Shown here: piece after piece, positions 46,762-57,153 of the stretch
How the letters are laid out: every line of letters starts with the position of its first letter
Numbering within the stretch: position 1 is the first letter of the stretch
Notes under the pieces: generated by a model
What the model saw: the letters and a program-made list of their open reading frames with translations, nothing else
The model's database searches: none
What the model was told of the DNA's origin: nothing
Position numbers and translations under genes: made by a program
Source: Collybiopsis luxurians FD-317 M1
Lineage: Eukaryota > Basidiomycota > Agaricomycetes > Agaricales > Omphalotaceae
Length of the DNA stretch: 64,000 nucleotides
Assembly (NCBI GenBank): GCA_000827265.1
Contig: KN834789.1
Span: 423,523 to 487,522 of the forward strand
Direction: 5' to 3'

Positions 46762-47921
46762 TCATGATCGAAAGAGAACGTCGTGTCTGCGGAACCACAC
46801 TGATCTCTGCCACTCTAGTATAATGGGTACAAAGTCAAAAATACCAAAATCTGGCCAATAAGTACTGCTAAAGTGCAGTTGAGTGTTTTCACAGCACTGT
46901 AACGAGCATGTAAGAAAAGTAAAACATAGGATAGACGAACTTAACCGGACTTGCCTGCCATAACATGTAATCGCTGAGACGCTTTACTCCACTGGTGCGA
47001 ACCAGGATATCTAGCGGCGGACTGCCCTGTTGCACAGACATGAGATGCGAGTCAATCGTGTCTTCTGTTATGTTCTCAATAGAGTCATTGCTGAGGGAGA
47101 ATGCATAGATTACTTTTCGCTCCGTCGCAAACTACTGGAACAGAGACGCACGTAAAGTATTCATCGGAGTTGGATAATGCTTCTCTGACACACGATTCTA
47201 CTGCCGTGGTTATCTCATCTCTAGATGAATATGGCATGCAAATGTTGAGGATAGATCTATTGGTGCAAGAGATTGAATACACAGTCGACTAAACAAAAAA
47301 TCAAGCGTACCGATTATTCCTCCTCGTCAAGCCCTCCGCCTTCTTCACAGCGATTTGAACGTATTCCGGAAACAGTTCCTTTCTCCCCACAACATTTAGT
47401 CTCACGCCGTATTCTTGTAGAAGATTACTGAAAACGTCTCAAAAACGTCAAAATCACCGCGCGGGGACAAACTGGATTTACCCACCCGTGAGAGCAAAGT
47501 TCAAGTAATTTGCTCTCGGCCAGATGCATGAGAGAGTCAACTTCCTCCGAAGAACGTTTGAAGTTGTCTATAGCGAATGCGTAAACTGATACGCATTGAA
47601 TGTTCAACCGGAGACATATTTCTAGGACCTGGAGTGGGATCTTTAGCATTCCGGCTTTGGTCTGGAAAGAAATCAGAAACAGACCCTCCTCAAAGCTAGA
47701 TACCCTTCTCCGTGCCCTTCCTGAATGATTTTTCCTTTACTTCTCGCATATCTCCGGTTCCCATCCATAACAAAGGCAACGTGCTGTGGAATCGGTCCTG
47801 CAGCCAGCACGCGAAGAAGTAGACGTTGAGCAAATCGCGTGATTCGTAATTTATCCAAAATCCATTGCAGTAAGTGGAAAAGAGGGGATACAAGGAGAAA
47901 TAAAGAAGGTGAGTTTGCCAT
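46762..47921 (-). CDS. RER2: cis-Prenyltransferase, dehydrodolichyl diphosphate synthase subunit
   Basis: The enzyme elongates farnesyl diphosphate with cis-isoprene units to make the dolichol carrier for ER glycosylation. The start at 47921 gives a hydrophobic N-terminus ([18 protein letters not shown]), then the active-site block [18 protein letters not shown] with the key Asp and the Asn-Arg-Arg, [47 protein letters not shown] and [15 protein letters not shown]. The substrate-binding end is [43 protein letters not shown], finishing DVLFRS with the TGA at 46762-46764. About six exons. RER2 and SRT1 types cannot be separated without a tree, so the symbol is tentative. All catalytic residues expected of the family appear. 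Confidence 0.9.
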
Positions 47922-48194
47922 GAAAATCTAAGAAAAAGACGTGTCACGATTTCGCCACGATCGTGATTTGCTTATGTAACTCTAGATGTCCCCGTAGTGG
48001 GTCAACTTTTGGTTCTTTAAGTTTAATGTTCTTAAAATATGCACAAAGTATGGTATACATGATGTGATGCAAACATACGCGGAGGGACGAAAAATAGAAC
48101 AATACTTAACCTCAAGATGTAAGTCCCATGCAGAACTCATTATGAAAGACCGTTGAGAACAGCCGGACTGACCAAGACGTCGAGAAGAGATTCA
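47922..48194. other. Intergenic, no gene seen
   Basis: These 273 bases hold the promoter of the prenyltransferase gene on the left and the 3' UTR of the large Ser-rich gene on the right. Nothing else is recognisable. Confidence 0.5.
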
Positions 48195-51100
48195 CTAAGA
48201 TAGGCGGTCTGCGAGATCCCGTTGCGTACTCGATGGATCTAGGCGCGCCGACAAATTCCTGGCGTTTCCACCTCGTCCGCGCGCTCGTCCACGACCCTGA
48301 CCGCGGGCACCAGCTTGCCCCCCATGGACCCTGGCGTTATTCTTCGAATTGGCAGCCGAAATTGACTGGCTATCACGCATCCGGGACAGTAGTCCAGGCT
48401 TTCCCTCAGGATGCCGACTGGATTGTTTGTCTTTATCGTGCTGAGCCTTTTGACGTTTGGACTTAGGATACGACTGGTAGTCTTCGTGACTCTGAATGTT
48501 TTCGTCGGCATCCCAAGTTTGAGAAGAGTGGTGAAAAGAACTGTCGTTTGCATTTCTGTGTCCATTTGAAAGTCGGGACCCGAGAGATCCAGAAAAATCA
48601 TCCTGCAGTGATTCCGTGTAAGCCGCAACTGGATGATCTGGACTAGGATAGGACGTCCGAGCACGGGGAGGCGAGGCAGCTCTCGTACCGTCTGCTCGAG
48701 GCCGTTTCTCCCCAGTATGAGCAGCCGGAGGGGGTGGAGTCCGTGCCAGAGCTGTCCGACCTTGTCCTCCTCCGTCCTGACTGGTTCCAGTTGGGTGATT
48801 CCCGTACGCAGCAAGATGGTGTCTCACAGGAGAACGAGAGCGTCTCGAAGAACGTGAAGGGTAACTTCCGGCATGATGCGGAAGTGTTTCAACTACTGAG
48901 CGCGACGACCGAGTATTGTACGGAGGTGACTTTGATCTAGTATTGTTTTCAACAGGGGGCGAAGGTGAGTAGTGGTCATATCCTCTATGACTAGCCATCT
49001 GGACGTTTGTCCACCCTGCATCATGAGGAGCAATAGGGGAAGGGGATCGAAGTCGTAGAGGGGGGGCAGATACCGGTGGTTTGTGGGGGTATGATGCACC
49101 TGTGGCTTGTGCTGCAGTGGGTGCCGGAGCTGAATTTCTGCCTGCACCTGTCTTCGAAGACGAAACTACATTAATTGCGTTGGAAGCTTGTTTGTTCGGA
49201 GGGTGAGTAGAGCTTGCAGCATTGAACGAAGAGGAAACGATGACTGGCGATTGGCAATGAGGAGGAGTAGACAAATTTGAAGTAGCTGGAGTAGAATCAG
49301 CGGGGACAGTATTCAGAGGTAGACTATCGAAGCCTGTTCCATTCCGTAATTTTGAGGCAGTGCGAGGATTGGAAGAAAATGCAGATCTTCCAATTGGGGG
49401 CACAGTGACTGGAATACTTGTATCCATACTAGAGGGAGCAGAAGCTAATGGCCGTGCTGGAAGAATCGGTGTCTTTCGTATCACCGGCGAGCTTAAAACT
49501 CTACTTTCCTCCTCCTCAGCTTTGATGTTGGGTATATCATATCCACGATATGCAGGGTTTTTCCCAGGCCAATTTACAGTGGGCTGGGACACATGCCACA
49601 TATTTACTGCATGCATATCTGGAGATGCCAACTGGAAGGAGTGATTGCCATTGTCACTGGAAACATTGTAAGACCTAGCATCAATAGAGCTCAAACTAGA
49701 GGCACTATTATTGAACTCGGAGGATAGGAGGTCCAGGTTCTGCTTCCCGGCGGCATTGGAGCTGAAGCCAGTGCCAACTGGATGAAGATTGGCCAATTTG
49801 GAAGGTGTAGTGTTCTGATCATGAATCTGATTCTGGAGATTGACCTCTGATTCTGAAACATTATTAGGAGGCATATTTCCCGAAAGGGCGACATGGTTCG
49901 CATTCCCGAGAGCCTTCTCTGTTTTCTTCGACAGTTTTTTCTTTCCCCAAGCCTCAGATAGAGGAACTACATTCTGTGTAGCAATTGCAGCTGATACAGA
50001 TTTTGGTAAAAGAGGCAGATGAGCAGGAAATACAGAGGCAGGGAGGGGAGGGGAGCTGTAGGGTAAGGTAGCCGTGGATGACGTTGCAGAAGACCCTTCA
50101 GGATGCAAAGTATCACCCTGACTATCCTTCTGGATCTGGGATTGACGATCAATACATATCTGTCGCTCTTCCACGACATGATTTTGAGTGTCCACTTCAT
50201 GATTGGTAGCTTCCTTCTCTTTCTGGTTCATCTTGTATTTTTCCGCTTCTTCTCTAATCCGCCTCACGGCAGCTTCCAGATTACCAATATGACGTTCGAG
50301 AGATTCGACGGAGTCGAAATTAGGAAGGTTTAAAAAAAGATCGTTTGTCGTGGATGACGGGTTGGACATAACTTGCGTAGAATTGGCCATGGAACCTTCA
50401 CGATGGACCGCCGAGGAAGCCAATGGACTGGCATGCTGGGATTTGTGCTCCATTGTCTCGTTCTCCCGCCTGAGCCTGAGGATTACTTCTTGCTCTTGCC
50501 GTTCCTTTTCCCTAGCCTCTCTTGCTTTCCTTTCCTTCTCATCTTGCACCCTTTGCTCTTCTAGCTCCTTCTCTCTTCTCTCCTTCTCTTCCTTTTCTCT
50601 TTCTCTCTCCTTTGCAAGCTGCAATCTTCTTTCTCTATCTCTCTCCCGTTCCAGGATCCACTCTCCAATCTTATCAACATTAGTCTTTACCTGGGCAGTC
50701 GCTGCCGTCCAGTTTTGTTCCTGCGCCGTCAGCATCTGCGTGCTGGCTTCCACCAACGCCATAGCTTTGTTCGCAGCATCCAGCGACTCTTTAGCTTCAT
50801 TGATAGAAGCAGCCAATGCAGTCAAAGCGGATTGTGCTGATGATATGGACTGCTGAGCAAGACTCTGCGCTTGAGATGCAAGTTGACGTGCAGAAGTAAG
50901 ATTAGATGAGACAGATATAAAGTTAGGCTCGGGCGACGATGAGCTTGGAAGTTGGGGGGAAGTGGCTTGCTTATTGAGGTCTACAACAGCGGACAATAGT
51001 CGAGAGTGCATTCCTTTGAGCATCGCGAAAGCATTGCTCCCAGGGGTTCTTTGTACTGAGGAAGCAACAGAAGCAGGAGATTCCTGCGAGGCAATTGCAG

Positions 51101-51812
51101 CCGGGGAGCAATTCTGAGTCAACGACAGCGACGAAGTATCAACGGTGATCGTAGCAGGGCTGGCAGAGGCTGACCTAGATTCTCTTTTCACAATCACAGG
51201 TGAATGACCTCGCTGAGGAGTTTGCGAAGCAGACGTGGAAGGATACAAAAGATTATCAGAGGAGCCGGATAAAAGCGGACTTGCTCGAGGGTAGTCAATC
51301 TTGGAAGCTGAGGGATTGGCAAGTTGTTGAGCGGATTTTGAGACTGAAGATATGAGAGTGGATGTATTCACATTGTCAGATGCACTGACATTCGCGCTAG
51401 TGGAAGCGGTGGGAGAGGAGGATGGAGGGAAGAGAGGATTTTCCGAGTTCGAAGATGGAAGGTTGAATGCAAATTTTTGACCAAAAATATCAACCTTGGG
51501 TCCGATTCGAGTCGATGAGTTACTGGCCTGAGTCGGATTCAAACTCTGCATTAACGTGAGTCGGGACGGAACAGATGAAAAAGCCGTAGAAGGTATTGTC
51601 GAGTCTGAAGTTTGCAAGGATACGGATACAGACATCTCTACATCGTTACTTGCATCAATGGGACTCTGGGGAGAAGGAAGTTGTTCTCCATGCTGAGACG
51701 ATGGTACAGCGTCCGCGGATAGTCGTTTCAAAAGAGACGGCTCGCTTTCAGAGCTGTTTATGTGACCTATGGATTGAAACCGAAAGTTAGGAAAGCTGGT
51801 ATTGGCCTGCAT
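48195..51812 (-). CDS. Large Ser-rich protein with central coiled coil and RGG-like end, function unknown
   Basis: One uninterrupted frame of 1205 codons, unusual here for having no intron. The start at 51812 gives MQANTSFPNFRFQSIGHINS. Residues 1-300 are Ser/Pro-rich. About 300-360 is Ala/Gln helical (LASQAQSLAQQSISSAQSAL). About 380-460 is a highly charged Glu/Arg/Lys single helix or coil (LAKEREREKEEKERREKELE). About 505-540 is a second coil (SVESLERHIGNLEAAVRRIR). The remainder is disordered with SPSP and RSRSPV tracts and a Gly/Arg-rich end GQGRGRARGRGG before LDPSSTQRDLADRLS. RS and RGG elements suggest RNA binding or condensate behaviour; that is inference. I recognise no family. Confidence 0.75.
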   Translation of the reverse strand: MQANTSFPNFRFQSIGHINSSESEPSLLKRLSADAVPSSQHGEQLPSPQSPIDASNDVEMSVSVSLQTSDSTIPSTAFSSVPSRLTLMQSLNPTQASNSSTRIGPKVDIFGQKFAFNLPSSNSENPLFPPSSSPTASTSANVSASDNVNTSTLISSVSKSAQQLANPSASKIDYPRASPLLSGSSDNLLYPSTSASQTPQRGHSPVIVKRESRSASASPATITVDTSSLSLTQNCSPAAIASQESPASVASSVQRTPGSNAFAMLKGMHSRLLSAVVDLNKQATSPQLPSSSSPEPNFISVSSNLTSARQLASQAQSLAQQSISSAQSALTALAASINEAKESLDAANKAMALVEASTQMLTAQEQNWTAATAQVKTNVDKIGEWILERERDRERRLQLAKEREREKEEKERREKELEEQRVQDEKERKAREAREKERQEQEVILRLRRENETMEHKSQHASPLASSAVHREGSMANSTQVMSNPSSTTNDLFLNLPNFDSVESLERHIGNLEAAVRRIREEAEKYKMNQKEKEATNHEVDTQNHVVEERQICIDRQSQIQKDSQGDTLHPEGSSATSSTATLPYSSPPLPASVFPAHLPLLPKSVSAAIATQNVVPLSEAWGKKKLSKKTEKALGNANHVALSGNMPPNNVSESEVNLQNQIHDQNTTPSKLANLHPVGTGFSSNAAGKQNLDLLSSEFNNSASSLSSIDARSYNVSSDNGNHSFQLASPDMHAVNMWHVSQPTVNWPGKNPAYRGYDIPNIKAEEEESRVLSSPVIRKTPILPARPLASAPSSMDTSIPVTVPPIGRSAFSSNPRTASKLRNGTGFDSLPLNTVPADSTPATSNLSTPPHCQSPVIVSSSFNAASSTHPPNKQASNAINVVSSSKTGAGRNSAPAPTAAQATGASYPHKPPVSAPPLRLRSPSPIAPHDAGWTNVQMASHRGYDHYSPSPPVENNTRSKSPPYNTRSSRSVVETLPHHAGSYPSRSSRRSRSPVRHHLAAYGNHPTGTSQDGGGQGRTALARTPPPPAAHTGEKRPRADGTRAASPPRARTSYPSPDHPVAAYTESLQDDFSGSLGSRLSNGHRNANDSSFHHSSQTWDADENIQSHEDYQSYPKSKRQKAQHDKDKQSSRHPEGKPGLLSRMRDSQSISAANSKNNARVHGGQAGARGQGRGRARGRGGNARNLSARLDPSSTQRDLADRLS

Positions 51813-52177
51813 GACGGCACCCAGTAAGGAGTTGCAGTCCTGGCTGGATTAAACGACCACGGTCAAAACTTTGTTCGAGCTGGCCAAAGACTCTATTTTA
51901 ATGACCGATTAAGGAAAAAAAAAGTAAATGCTCAACTTGAAGAGACGCGAATTTGAGAGGCAGATCGAACAACAGGTCAAGGTAGTTGCAGAACGTTGAA
52001 GTAGGAACCAAAGGTCAATGTGAAACCCGCATGGCATTCGAAACTAGGGGGGCTAAATTGACGCCCAAGGCGCTTAAAGTACTACACATTCAATCAAACT
52101 GATTCAGCTAATTTACAGCTCATTGATTTACTTCAACGACAATCAAGTGAATACGAAAGGGTACGGCAACATGCTCA
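51813..52177. other. Intergenic, no gene seen
   Basis: These 365 bases contain the promoter of the Ser-rich gene and the 3' UTR of amidase copy C. A run of nine A lies at about 51913. No coding frame is convincing. Confidence 0.5.
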
Positions 52178-54521
52178 TTAATGACCTAGATTCCCTCCGA
52201 TCTCGTCGACGAGAATGGTAATCGTATCATTGAAGTTGGTATTCTTTGCGTTCACCTTTCTCGTATACGTGTTACCTTTTGCATCGGAATAGCTAAACTG
52301 TGGAAGACGACCTTATAGCTTGCATGAGGGGATAAGACGAGCACTTGCTACTCACGGTATTATTGTTCGTGCTGTTGCCAACATTGCCACTTTTAGCTGA
52401 ACCGAGCTGGAAAAATCCGTCTGTGTAAAAGACGATAAGCAAGGCAAGTTTCAAGCTGAGCAGACCAAAGGGACTTGACCGGTTGTTTGATGATTGTGAA
52501 TTGTCGACTGTACTCTTAAAGGGCTTGGAAGCAGAACCCGATCATAAGAATGATCAATGGATGAAGTCCCTGCATGTTAACAATGAATTACAAGAAATAC
52601 GGCACTAGGCTGAACACTTGCAATTGGTCAAGCTTTCATCCAGGTAGTCAAAGTGGGTGCTGAAGGGGTAAGAAAACACATCTGATAGAACGGTGATCCC
52701 GTTATGTGTGGAGGTAGAGGTACCAGTGGATTCCTGCTGAAGAGTCTGTAGAGGGTAACGTAAACAGGGACGATGTATGATAAAGTATCATTAGCCTACC
52801 GCAAAAAGCCCTTTGTTCTGGTAGGTCTGGACGTTCGAAAAATGCAGATTCTGTGTCCAAACGACATGAGTTCGCTCACCGCTCCCACTAAAAATATCTG
52901 CCTCGATGTGTATGTCTCGTGTTGCGGTTACTGTAGTATTGAAATGTCCAAAATTAACAACAGATCCGGTAATACTGGTATCTGCAAAGTCGTTCGCCGA
53001 GTGGACCGTCATCCTACCGGTAGTGGGCTTCGAACTGCTGTCCAAGACTACTTGTAGGAGTCCTTCAGGGAAGGGTGATTTTAGGATTCCACACAAATAG
53101 TGGGGTTGATACGTAGACCTTACCTGAGACGAACCAATTACCGTTAATAGAGTGATTCGCTTCAGCAGAGACAACGTCGAGAGTAAAGTTGTGCGATTGG
53201 TCATCCGCCAATAACGGGACGAAGGGAGTTACATCCACGAAGTAAGTGGGCAACTCTGCACGGTTGCGTTAGTATATCAAATCTGTCAAAGTCCAGGAAT
53301 AAGTACCTGCTACACCGTAGCTGCCAATTGGCCGCCAAAACGACGGATTGAAGCCCTACAAAACAAACATGTGTTCATGCCCTTTCAAAAAATCCCGGCC
53401 AGAGCACTTACCCCCGAGAAGATGGTGATGTATGGGAAAGCAACTCCTGCGACCATGCCGTCGACAAGCAATCTTACTTCACGGAAGCTATCGTGTGCGC
53501 TAGTGATATTTGACGATATGTCCGAGAAAAACTCGTCCGGTACATTGAAGAACTAAACTATAGCTTAATATCAAAGACAACGATAGAGTAACAAGAATTA
53601 CCCAGTCTTCCTCGAGAGCATTACCACCTTAAACGCGTAAGTAACGGGGGAATTGATTGAAAAACGTGGATTTACTCGCGAATATCTCTGCGTAAATCGC
53701 GACCGTGTTGTTTGGAATCGTAATATCAAGCTACAAAACTATATGGGCATAGATCTGCTAGAATCGAGAGCGACTTGCCGAAAATGCAGGGGGAACTGAA
53801 GCATCATTTCCCGTGGTATTTGATAGCGTGGATATGGGAATGATCATGTCCGCCTTCGGGGCAGCATTGGAACCCGAGGATTCATAATAAGTTGCAGACA
53901 AGATGGCTCGAAATGAACATTCAATGCCTGGGCTGAAAAATGGCAGGAGCAGAGTTGCAAGCTTACTGGAGTATACACCATCCAATCCTGTCTCAATCAA
54001 GTTATCCAGCTCGAAAATGAAGGACCCCGGTTGACTAAACAAGGGGATGTATTGGGAGACGTCCTTGATGTAAGTCCAGATTATTCCGTCGCCAATCGTG
54101 GGTTCGAACGTTGAAGTGCGCCAGATCTCAGTATTTTGGAAGGTGAGGATTCCGAGGCGATCGAACTGGGTTCCGTTGGTAGTTACGGTGAGATTGAGTG
54201 TGACAGCGGCCCATGAACCGATAGGGCCGCAATCATGGGGAGGATCGAGTTGGGTTATAGCAGAACCACTGATATACTAGGTTAAATGAGCATTGGGAGG
54301 CGAAAAATTCTTACTCGGCGAATGAATTGGCGAAATCATGCCTACGATACGGTACAATTTTAGTTAGACCCAGTATTCATCATTGACACTTACTTGAAAA
54401 TCTGTACTGTGCATTGTTTGGCGCCAGGAGGAACGACAGGTGGCTGAGCAACTTGAAAGTCCCTGATTACTTGGGCAGCTGATAGAAGGACGAAGAGAAG
54501 AGTGCAGCAGAAAGACAGCAT
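52178..54521 (-). CDS. Secreted PNGase A-like N-glycan amidase (PF12222), copy C
   Basis: The start at 54521 gives a signal peptide (MLSFCCTLLFVLLSAAQV) followed by IRDFQVAQPPVVPPGAKQ. The family core reads HDFANSFAE, PPHDCGPIGSWAAVTLNLTV, NGTQFDRLGILTFQNTE, IWRTSTFEPTIGDGIIWTYI and SQYIPLFSQPGSFIFELDNL. It continues with ATYYESSGSNAAPKADMIIP, WRPIGSYGVA, LPTYFVDVTPFVPLLADDQS and HNFTLDVVSAEANHSINGNW, ending DTITILVDEIGGNLGH with the TAA at 52178-52180. It is clearly more distant from copies A and B than they are from each other, and its C-terminus lacks their GARLPGGRTIGV tail. About twelve exons. It lies 6 kb from copy B, with two unrelated genes between, so it is an older duplicate or the ancestor. 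No damage seen. Confidence 0.82.
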
Positions 54522-54722
54522 GGTGAGAGTGCCACACAGCGATGGGAAGACTGCATGATGTCTGTATAATTTAAATTTCCACCAAGTCCCTGCAAGGTGA
54601 TCATGAGCGTCTACAGTAAAGTCCAATTCAAACACGTGCAAGCTGTCGACCCTTTTTTTTTTACTTTCAATCCTTCAACTGCAACGATTTGCACAAGAAC
54701 AGAAAGGACTGTCTCAGGTCTT
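54522..54722. promoter_or_regulatory. Divergent promoter region (amidase copy C / SAP gene)
   Basis: These 201 bases separate two opposite starts. tataattt at about 54564-54571 may serve copy C (its start is at 54521). A run of ten T lies at 54652-54662. Confidence 0.5.
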
Positions 54723-55811
54723 ATGGCCGTACGCAGGTTTTGAGATTATTCATTTTGTATCCATCAGCTCATCCCATTAATCATTGTCTAGGATGTTGCG
54801 CAGTCCATAATCAAAGCCTACCAGAAACTGAATCGCGACGAACTTTGCCTCTTTCTAAAGGTCCGAAGTTTACCAACATCAGGCACAGACGCTGAGCTTG
54901 CATTTCGCCTCGCAAATCATGATCTCCACGTATATCGTCTCCCGAACGGCCAATCGGACCCAACCAGTGCTTCACCGTTTGAAGCTCCTCGCAAAGCTAC
55001 CCCAGATCTTCCAGTAGAAATTATCAGTGCAATCCTTGATTTCCTCGGCGACTGGGAACTCACTCAAGCTCTCGAAATTCCTACTTCCCTGCAACCCCCA
55101 CTAGACTGGTCTCGAGCGTCACCTACAGACCTTGCCCTAATTACAGGCAACCTGGCCCGTATTCGAACTGTCGATCTCGATTCCAATATGCCATCTCGAA
55201 TCGGGGCAGACATTGTGATTCGTTTCGGCTATATTCATGTTCTCGAATTTCTTTATTCTCGCCACCACGATCTGTTCCTGTCGGTATTTCATGGAGATCT
55301 TATACCGATTCGTGCGTCTCAATACGGTCGGACGACGGTACTTTCATGGTGGAAACGCGAGTTTGAACTACATCCTGATGTTGTTCCTAAGCCCAAAGCT
55401 GGATCTATTGCGGATGCTGTCGACGCCGCTTCTCGTAGCGGTCAGATAGCTTCTCTCGATTGGTGGATGACATGTGGACATCCTTTCGAGTTTACCGAAG
55501 CCGCGCTTGAATATGCAAGTGTCAAAAGTCAGATTCAGGTGCTCGATTGGTGGAAGCAACAGCACAAATTGAATCGGGTTAGTCTTAAAATCGGACGTGT
55601 CATGGAAAGCGCGACCCGTCATAATCGAGCAGAAGTGTTGGACTGGTGGGACAAATCCGGTTTACCTATCCAGTATCGAATGTGCGATATTGAAGAGGCT
55701 TTGGAAGATGCCATCGGTGGTGGAGATAACACACGGCGATGGTGGCAAGCAAAAGGAGTTGATTTCAATGCCAACGACAAGGAGTGGATGAAGCTGCAAA
55801 ATCTTAATTGA
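54723..55811 (+). CDS. SAP-domain protein with F-box-like segment and LDWW ankyrin-like repeats
   Basis: Exon 1 is just ATGGCC (54723-54728); the donor gtacgc and acceptor tctag at 54791 join it to 54792-55811, giving 341 aa. Residues 3-50 form a SAP-like helix pair (LNRDELCLFLKVRSLPTSGT and DAELAFRLANHD), a DNA-binding module. APRKATPDLPVEIISAILDF at about 75-95 looks like an F-box start. From about 140 to the end, units repeat about every 30 residues around a W-W pair: VLSWWKREFEL, SLDWWMTCGHPFEF, VLDWWKQQHKL, VLDWWDKSGLPIQY and TRRWWQAKGVDF, an ankyrin-like solenoid. Lone proteins of this type are numerous in Agaricomycetes and their role is unknown. The six-base first exon is inferred from phase, so the start needs transcript proof. 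Confidence 0.75.
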
Positions 55812-55951
55812 TCTAAGCTACAGACCAGTGGCTTCTCATTTTATCATATAGCATATGTAGTATATATCCGGAAACACGCAAATTATCTATCTCATTACAG
55901 TCCGTAACATCCAAGACCTGGAGAAATATCAGAGTAAAGTAAGGTATTGTA

Positions 55952-56945
55952 TCAGAATTGGTGGCTAAAAACATCATCGTTGGTAGCCCGTTGTCCTTGG
56001 GGTTCCTCCGAATGCTCTTCCACAGCCTGTGTGTTTCCGTAAAGTCCACCCTCAGGATCTTCGGGATACCCAGTGGTAGAATCGTCTCCTGATACTGTGC
56101 TTGGTGCGAGGGAAGACCGGCTCTTCTTCTTCTTTGTCCTTTTTTTCGACTGCTGCTCGGAAATGTTGTAGGCATCCTCTGTCCTCGCCCACCGATCCTT
56201 CTTTTCCTTCTTCTTTTTTCCACGTTTAGAACCACTGCTTGGGAGCACAGCATCGTCAAAGTTGGCAGGGTAATGCCATCTCCCACCCGACGAGTTCGAC
56301 TGATTGGCGTTGTAGTAATGCTCCTCCTCAGCTCCCCATAAAGCTCCATCCTGTTGTCGAGGTCGGCCGTTAACGTCATCAGAAGATATGCTTAGGCTGG
56401 AGCCGCCTTCTTGACCCTCTTCATAAGGCTGACCTTCTAGTGTCGATTGAGGAAGGCGGTCCTGATATCGGTTAGCCCATTGAGATTTGCGTTCCTTGCG
56501 CCGGATCTCGCTGGTATCGACAAGACCATATCTCTGCGCCCATTTCGGTGTCCGCGCATGATTCTTGTTATTTCTGATGTTCTAGAGGGACCGAAGAGGT
56601 CAAAAAGGAGGGTAAGATGAGATAAGTATCACTTACTTGGATGTAGAAGTTGTGAACATGACCTGCAATTTCATCAGAAGGGACAATCAATAATGAACAG
56701 CACTGGCGCACCAGGGATATATCCACAGATGGTCAAGAGGAGGTTAAGGAAAAAATCGCTTCCTACTCCAAATCTAGCGGCGACAGCTGTGGAGAACAGC
56801 CAATGTTAGAACCAGACTGGGCGCATGAGCAAGTAAACCGACCCAGAGGAGGAAAAAGGGTGCCTAGAATAAAGAGTAGAACCGAAAAGCCATGATGCCG
56901 TCTGGGTGTGAGGTCCAGCTTGCCAGACGGTGGGATATAATTCAT
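55952..56945 (-). CDS. Pmp3/UPF0057-domain membrane protein with long charged C-terminal tail
   Basis: Pmp3 family members are tiny plasma-membrane proteins affecting membrane potential and salt tolerance. The start at 56945 gives MNYIPPSGKLDLTPRRHHGF, then the two TM segments: FSVLLFILGTLFPPLAVAAR (joined by a splice after L-G/A) and DFFLNLLLTICGYIPGHVHN, followed by FYIQNIRNN. These match the roughly 50-residue Pmp3 unit. Here it is followed by about 190 extra residues: a basic segment RRKERKSQWANRYQDR, a Ser/Gly-rich part, lysine clusters KRGKKKKEKKDRW and KKRTKKKKSRSS, and the end NDDVFSHQF. Such tails occur in filamentous fungi but not in yeast PMP3. The tail is likely cytoplasmic. At least four exons. 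The Pmp3 call is firm; the function of the tail is unknown. Confidence 0.85.
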
Positions 56946-57153
56946 GGTGGTTGGGAAGGAAAGAGAGCACTGCTATACTGAACCGGGCCGTCCAGCTTTA
57001 TGGAGCACGTGCTCAATACAGTCGGACAACAATCTTTGACTTTAACCACCATCTTCACGTCTTTTGCTCTGCAATTTCACCGTCTCCGTGGCTTCACTCG
57101 TCGAACCAGGAATTGCTTCGATTCGCCATTGAAGTGCATCCCGGCTTAATTTC

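Noticed and set aside
50350..50856. Ser/Leu/Phe-rich 168-residue plus-strand frame resembling a membrane protein
   Set aside because: It is the antisense of the Glu/Arg/Lys coil of the 1205-residue gene, since Glu and Arg codons reversed give Leu, Phe and Ser. There is no promoter or splice context.
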